DNA of 50,427 nucleotides from a bacterium (GTDB lineage: Bacteria > Patescibacteria > ABY1 > JAGPKW01). The notes beneath the pieces are model-generated. The model was not told the origin of the DNA. It saw nothing but the letters and a program-made list of their open reading frames with translations, and ran no database searches. Each line of letters begins with the position of its first letter. Within the stretch, counting starts at the first letter, position 1. Of this stretch, positions 49,420 through 50,427 are shown in pieces. The stretch covers positions 1-50,427 of the forward strand of contig JAJXYN010000004.1 in assembly GCA_021780535.1 (NCBI GenBank), written 5' to 3'. Made by a program: the position numbers and the translations under genes.

Positions 49420-49929
49420 ATGTCAGAAGAAATCAAAAAATCATCCGATGCTGAAGCTATGGATGTAAAGGAAGAAACTACAGAAGTTGATAATAATGGA
49501 ACAACAAACGAAGTTGTTGATGTTGAAATTGATAAAGAAATAGAACAAGAAGCTGCAAAAGTTAATAATGTTGTTGAGGATATTAAGATTGATGAAAAAA
49601 GCAAAAAGATTATTAAAGCTGATGATATTAAGCCAGGAATGTATTTAAAAATTTACCAAAGAATCACAGAAAAAGGCTCTAAAGGTGAAGATAAATCAAG
49701 ATTACAAATGTTTGAGGGTTTGTGTCTTGCAAGAAAACATGGTAACCAAAACGGTGCTACATTTACTGTTAGAAAAGTTACAAAAACTGGTCATATAGTT
49801 GAAAAAATATATCCTATATTTTTGCCAACACTTGAAAAAATTGAATTATATAAAACATTTAGAACGGTAAAATCTAAATTGTATTTTGTAAGAAAACCTA
49901 ATGCTAGAAAATTAAAAGCTGCTAAATAA
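49420..49929 (+). CDS. rplS: 50S ribosomal protein L19 with acidic N-terminal extension
   Basis: The protein has 169 residues. The L19 core begins at about residue 65 ('DDIKPGMYLKIYQRI') and includes 'QMFEGLCLARKHG' and 'YPIFLPTLEKIELYK', with a basic tail. Before it lies a 60-residue Glu/Asp/Val-rich extension that ordinary L19 (about 115 residues) lacks. L19 sits at the 30S-50S interface. A TATAAT lies about 33 nt upstream, and a strong terminator follows. Confidence 0.93.
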   Translation: MSEEIKKSSDAEAMDVKEETTEVDNNGTTNEVVDVEIDKEIEQEAAKVNNVVEDIKIDEKSKKIIKADDIKPGMYLKIYQRITEKGSKGEDKSRLQMFEGLCLARKHGNQNGATFTVRKVTKTGHIVEKIYPIFLPTLEKIELYKTFRTVKSKLYFVRKPNARKLKAAK

Positions 49930-49980
49930 AAAAATGAAGTAAGTGTTTTGCATATACGACACTTACTTCATTTTTATTTG
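49930..49980 (+). terminator. Terminator of rplS
   Basis: A perfect 17-bp stem (49930-49946 with 49959-49975), a 12-nt loop and a T-rich tail. Confidence 0.9.
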
Positions 49981-49988
49981 TTTTATTA

Positions 49989-49994
49989 TATAAT
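49989..49994 (+). promoter_or_regulatory. -10 element very close to the M15 gene start
   Basis: TATAAT ends only 7 nt before the ATG at 50002, so the transcript would be leaderless or nearly so. Confidence 0.45.
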
Positions 49995-50001
49995 ATAAGT
50001 T

Positions 50002-50427
50002 ATGAAATTATATGAAAATGATAAGAAATTTATAAATTCTATACTTGAATCCGTTAGGGAATATAGAGTTTCTCATAAATGGAATAATAATGAAGTTGTT
50101 CTTATTAGCTTTGATTTTTTATTTAATAAAATATTAATAGATAATGAAAAAATAAAATTTTGCAAAAAAATTTTATCTATAAACCCATTAAAATATGGTT
50201 TTAATGGAGTTTTGTATAATGAAAATAAAAATGAAATAGAACCGAGATTATTTAAAATATTATCTGGACAAAAATTAAAAAATAATACAAAAATACAGGC
50301 ACAATATGTTTTAAAAGATGTTTATGCTAAATTTAAAAGAATGAATAATTTTTTAAAAAAAGATATTGGTGTTGGTGTTATTATTCAGTCTGGTTATAGA
50401 TCCCCAGCTTATCAGTTGATTAGATCG
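50002..50427 (+). CDS. M15-type D-Ala-D-Ala carboxypeptidase-like protein (3' end outside window)
   Basis: The first 142 residues are visible and the frame is open at the window end. There is no signal peptide at the first Met, and the chain is Lys/Asn-rich. 'VGVIIQSGYRSPAYQLIRS' at the end is the hallmark opening of the VanY/M15 peptidase fold, which cuts peptidoglycan stem peptides. The His/Asp zinc ligands would lie beyond the window, so activity cannot be judged. Confidence 0.6.
   Translation, partial: MKLYENDKKFINSILESVREYRVSHKWNNNEVVLISFDFLFNKILIDNEKIKFCKKILSINPLKYGFNGVLYNENKNEIEPRLFKILSGQKLKNNTKIQAQYVLKDVYAKFKRMNNFLKKDIGVGVIIQSGYRSPAYQLIRS

Overview
The window is a 50.4 kb, very AT-rich, gene-dense bacterial segment. 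It most resembles a member of the Candidate Phyla Radiation (Patescibacteria, probably Parcubacteria-like). The reasons are the divergent 16S rRNA, reduced housekeeping genes with almost no operon-level biosynthesis, a type IV secretion pilin-like protein, a ComEC protein without its metallo-beta-lactamase domain, single-chain eukaryote/archaeal-type glycyl-tRNA synthetase, and palindromic GC-rich peptide-coding elements. The genetic code is standard: no core gene contains in-frame TGA, and TAA is the dominant stop. The phylum call is inference from memory, not a phylogeny.

Layout. 1-10869 is the 3' part of a giant, cysteine-rich, modular surface or secreted protein (at least 3622 residues). 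It has about 24 'GGYCGDG...EECDP' repeats, two C-type-lectin-like domains whose halves are in swapped (circularly permuted) order, an ILEI/FAM3-like domain, a LamG-like lectin domain and a tail of TNFR-like and thrombospondin-like repeats. 10874-14450 holds membrane and envelope genes: a polytopic membrane protein, an anchored terpene-cyclase-fold protein with a DSDD motif, a UbiA-family prenyltransferase and a lipoprotein. 14526-21147 holds ftsK, a pilin-like protein, an HtrA protease, prfB and comEC. 21292-27760 holds a subtilase with a propeller-like C-terminus, a UDP-glucuronate decarboxylase-like enzyme, a membrane protein, a sigma region 4/HARE fusion regulator and a large membrane-anchored protein. 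27786-28294 holds a tandem repeat, tRNA-Thr and rpmG. 28445-37311 holds glyS, an M16 peptidase, an AI-2E permease, rsmI, tatD and a UvrD helicase fused to a RecB-like nuclease domain. 37395-44704 holds two atypical Shine-Dalgarno-bearing genes, a membrane protein, pheS-pheT and gyrB. 44807-46616 is a self-contained 16S rRNA transcription unit with its own promoter, processing stem and terminator and no 23S or 5S behind it. 46692-50427 holds a pair of secreted proteins, rluA, a CMP-kinase-like gene, rplS and the start of an M15-type carboxypeptidase.

Expression signals are unusual. Most genes have no Shine-Dalgarno although the 16S 3' end carries an intact anti-SD. Six genes have a long AU-only inverted repeat directly in front of the start codon, several of them just after an extended -10 promoter. 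Three short loci (37395-37814, 42079-42501, 46692-47758) instead have strong SD sequences and classical GC-stem terminators, with less biased codon use, and look like a different class of gene. A roughly 95-nt structured element occurs three times (before comEC, uvrD and rluA).

The strongest candidates for new biology are the permuted lectin domains and ILEI module of the giant protein, the DSDD-protein/UbiA pair, the repeated structured element, and the two-tier translation-initiation pattern. All annotations are by eye; no database search was run.
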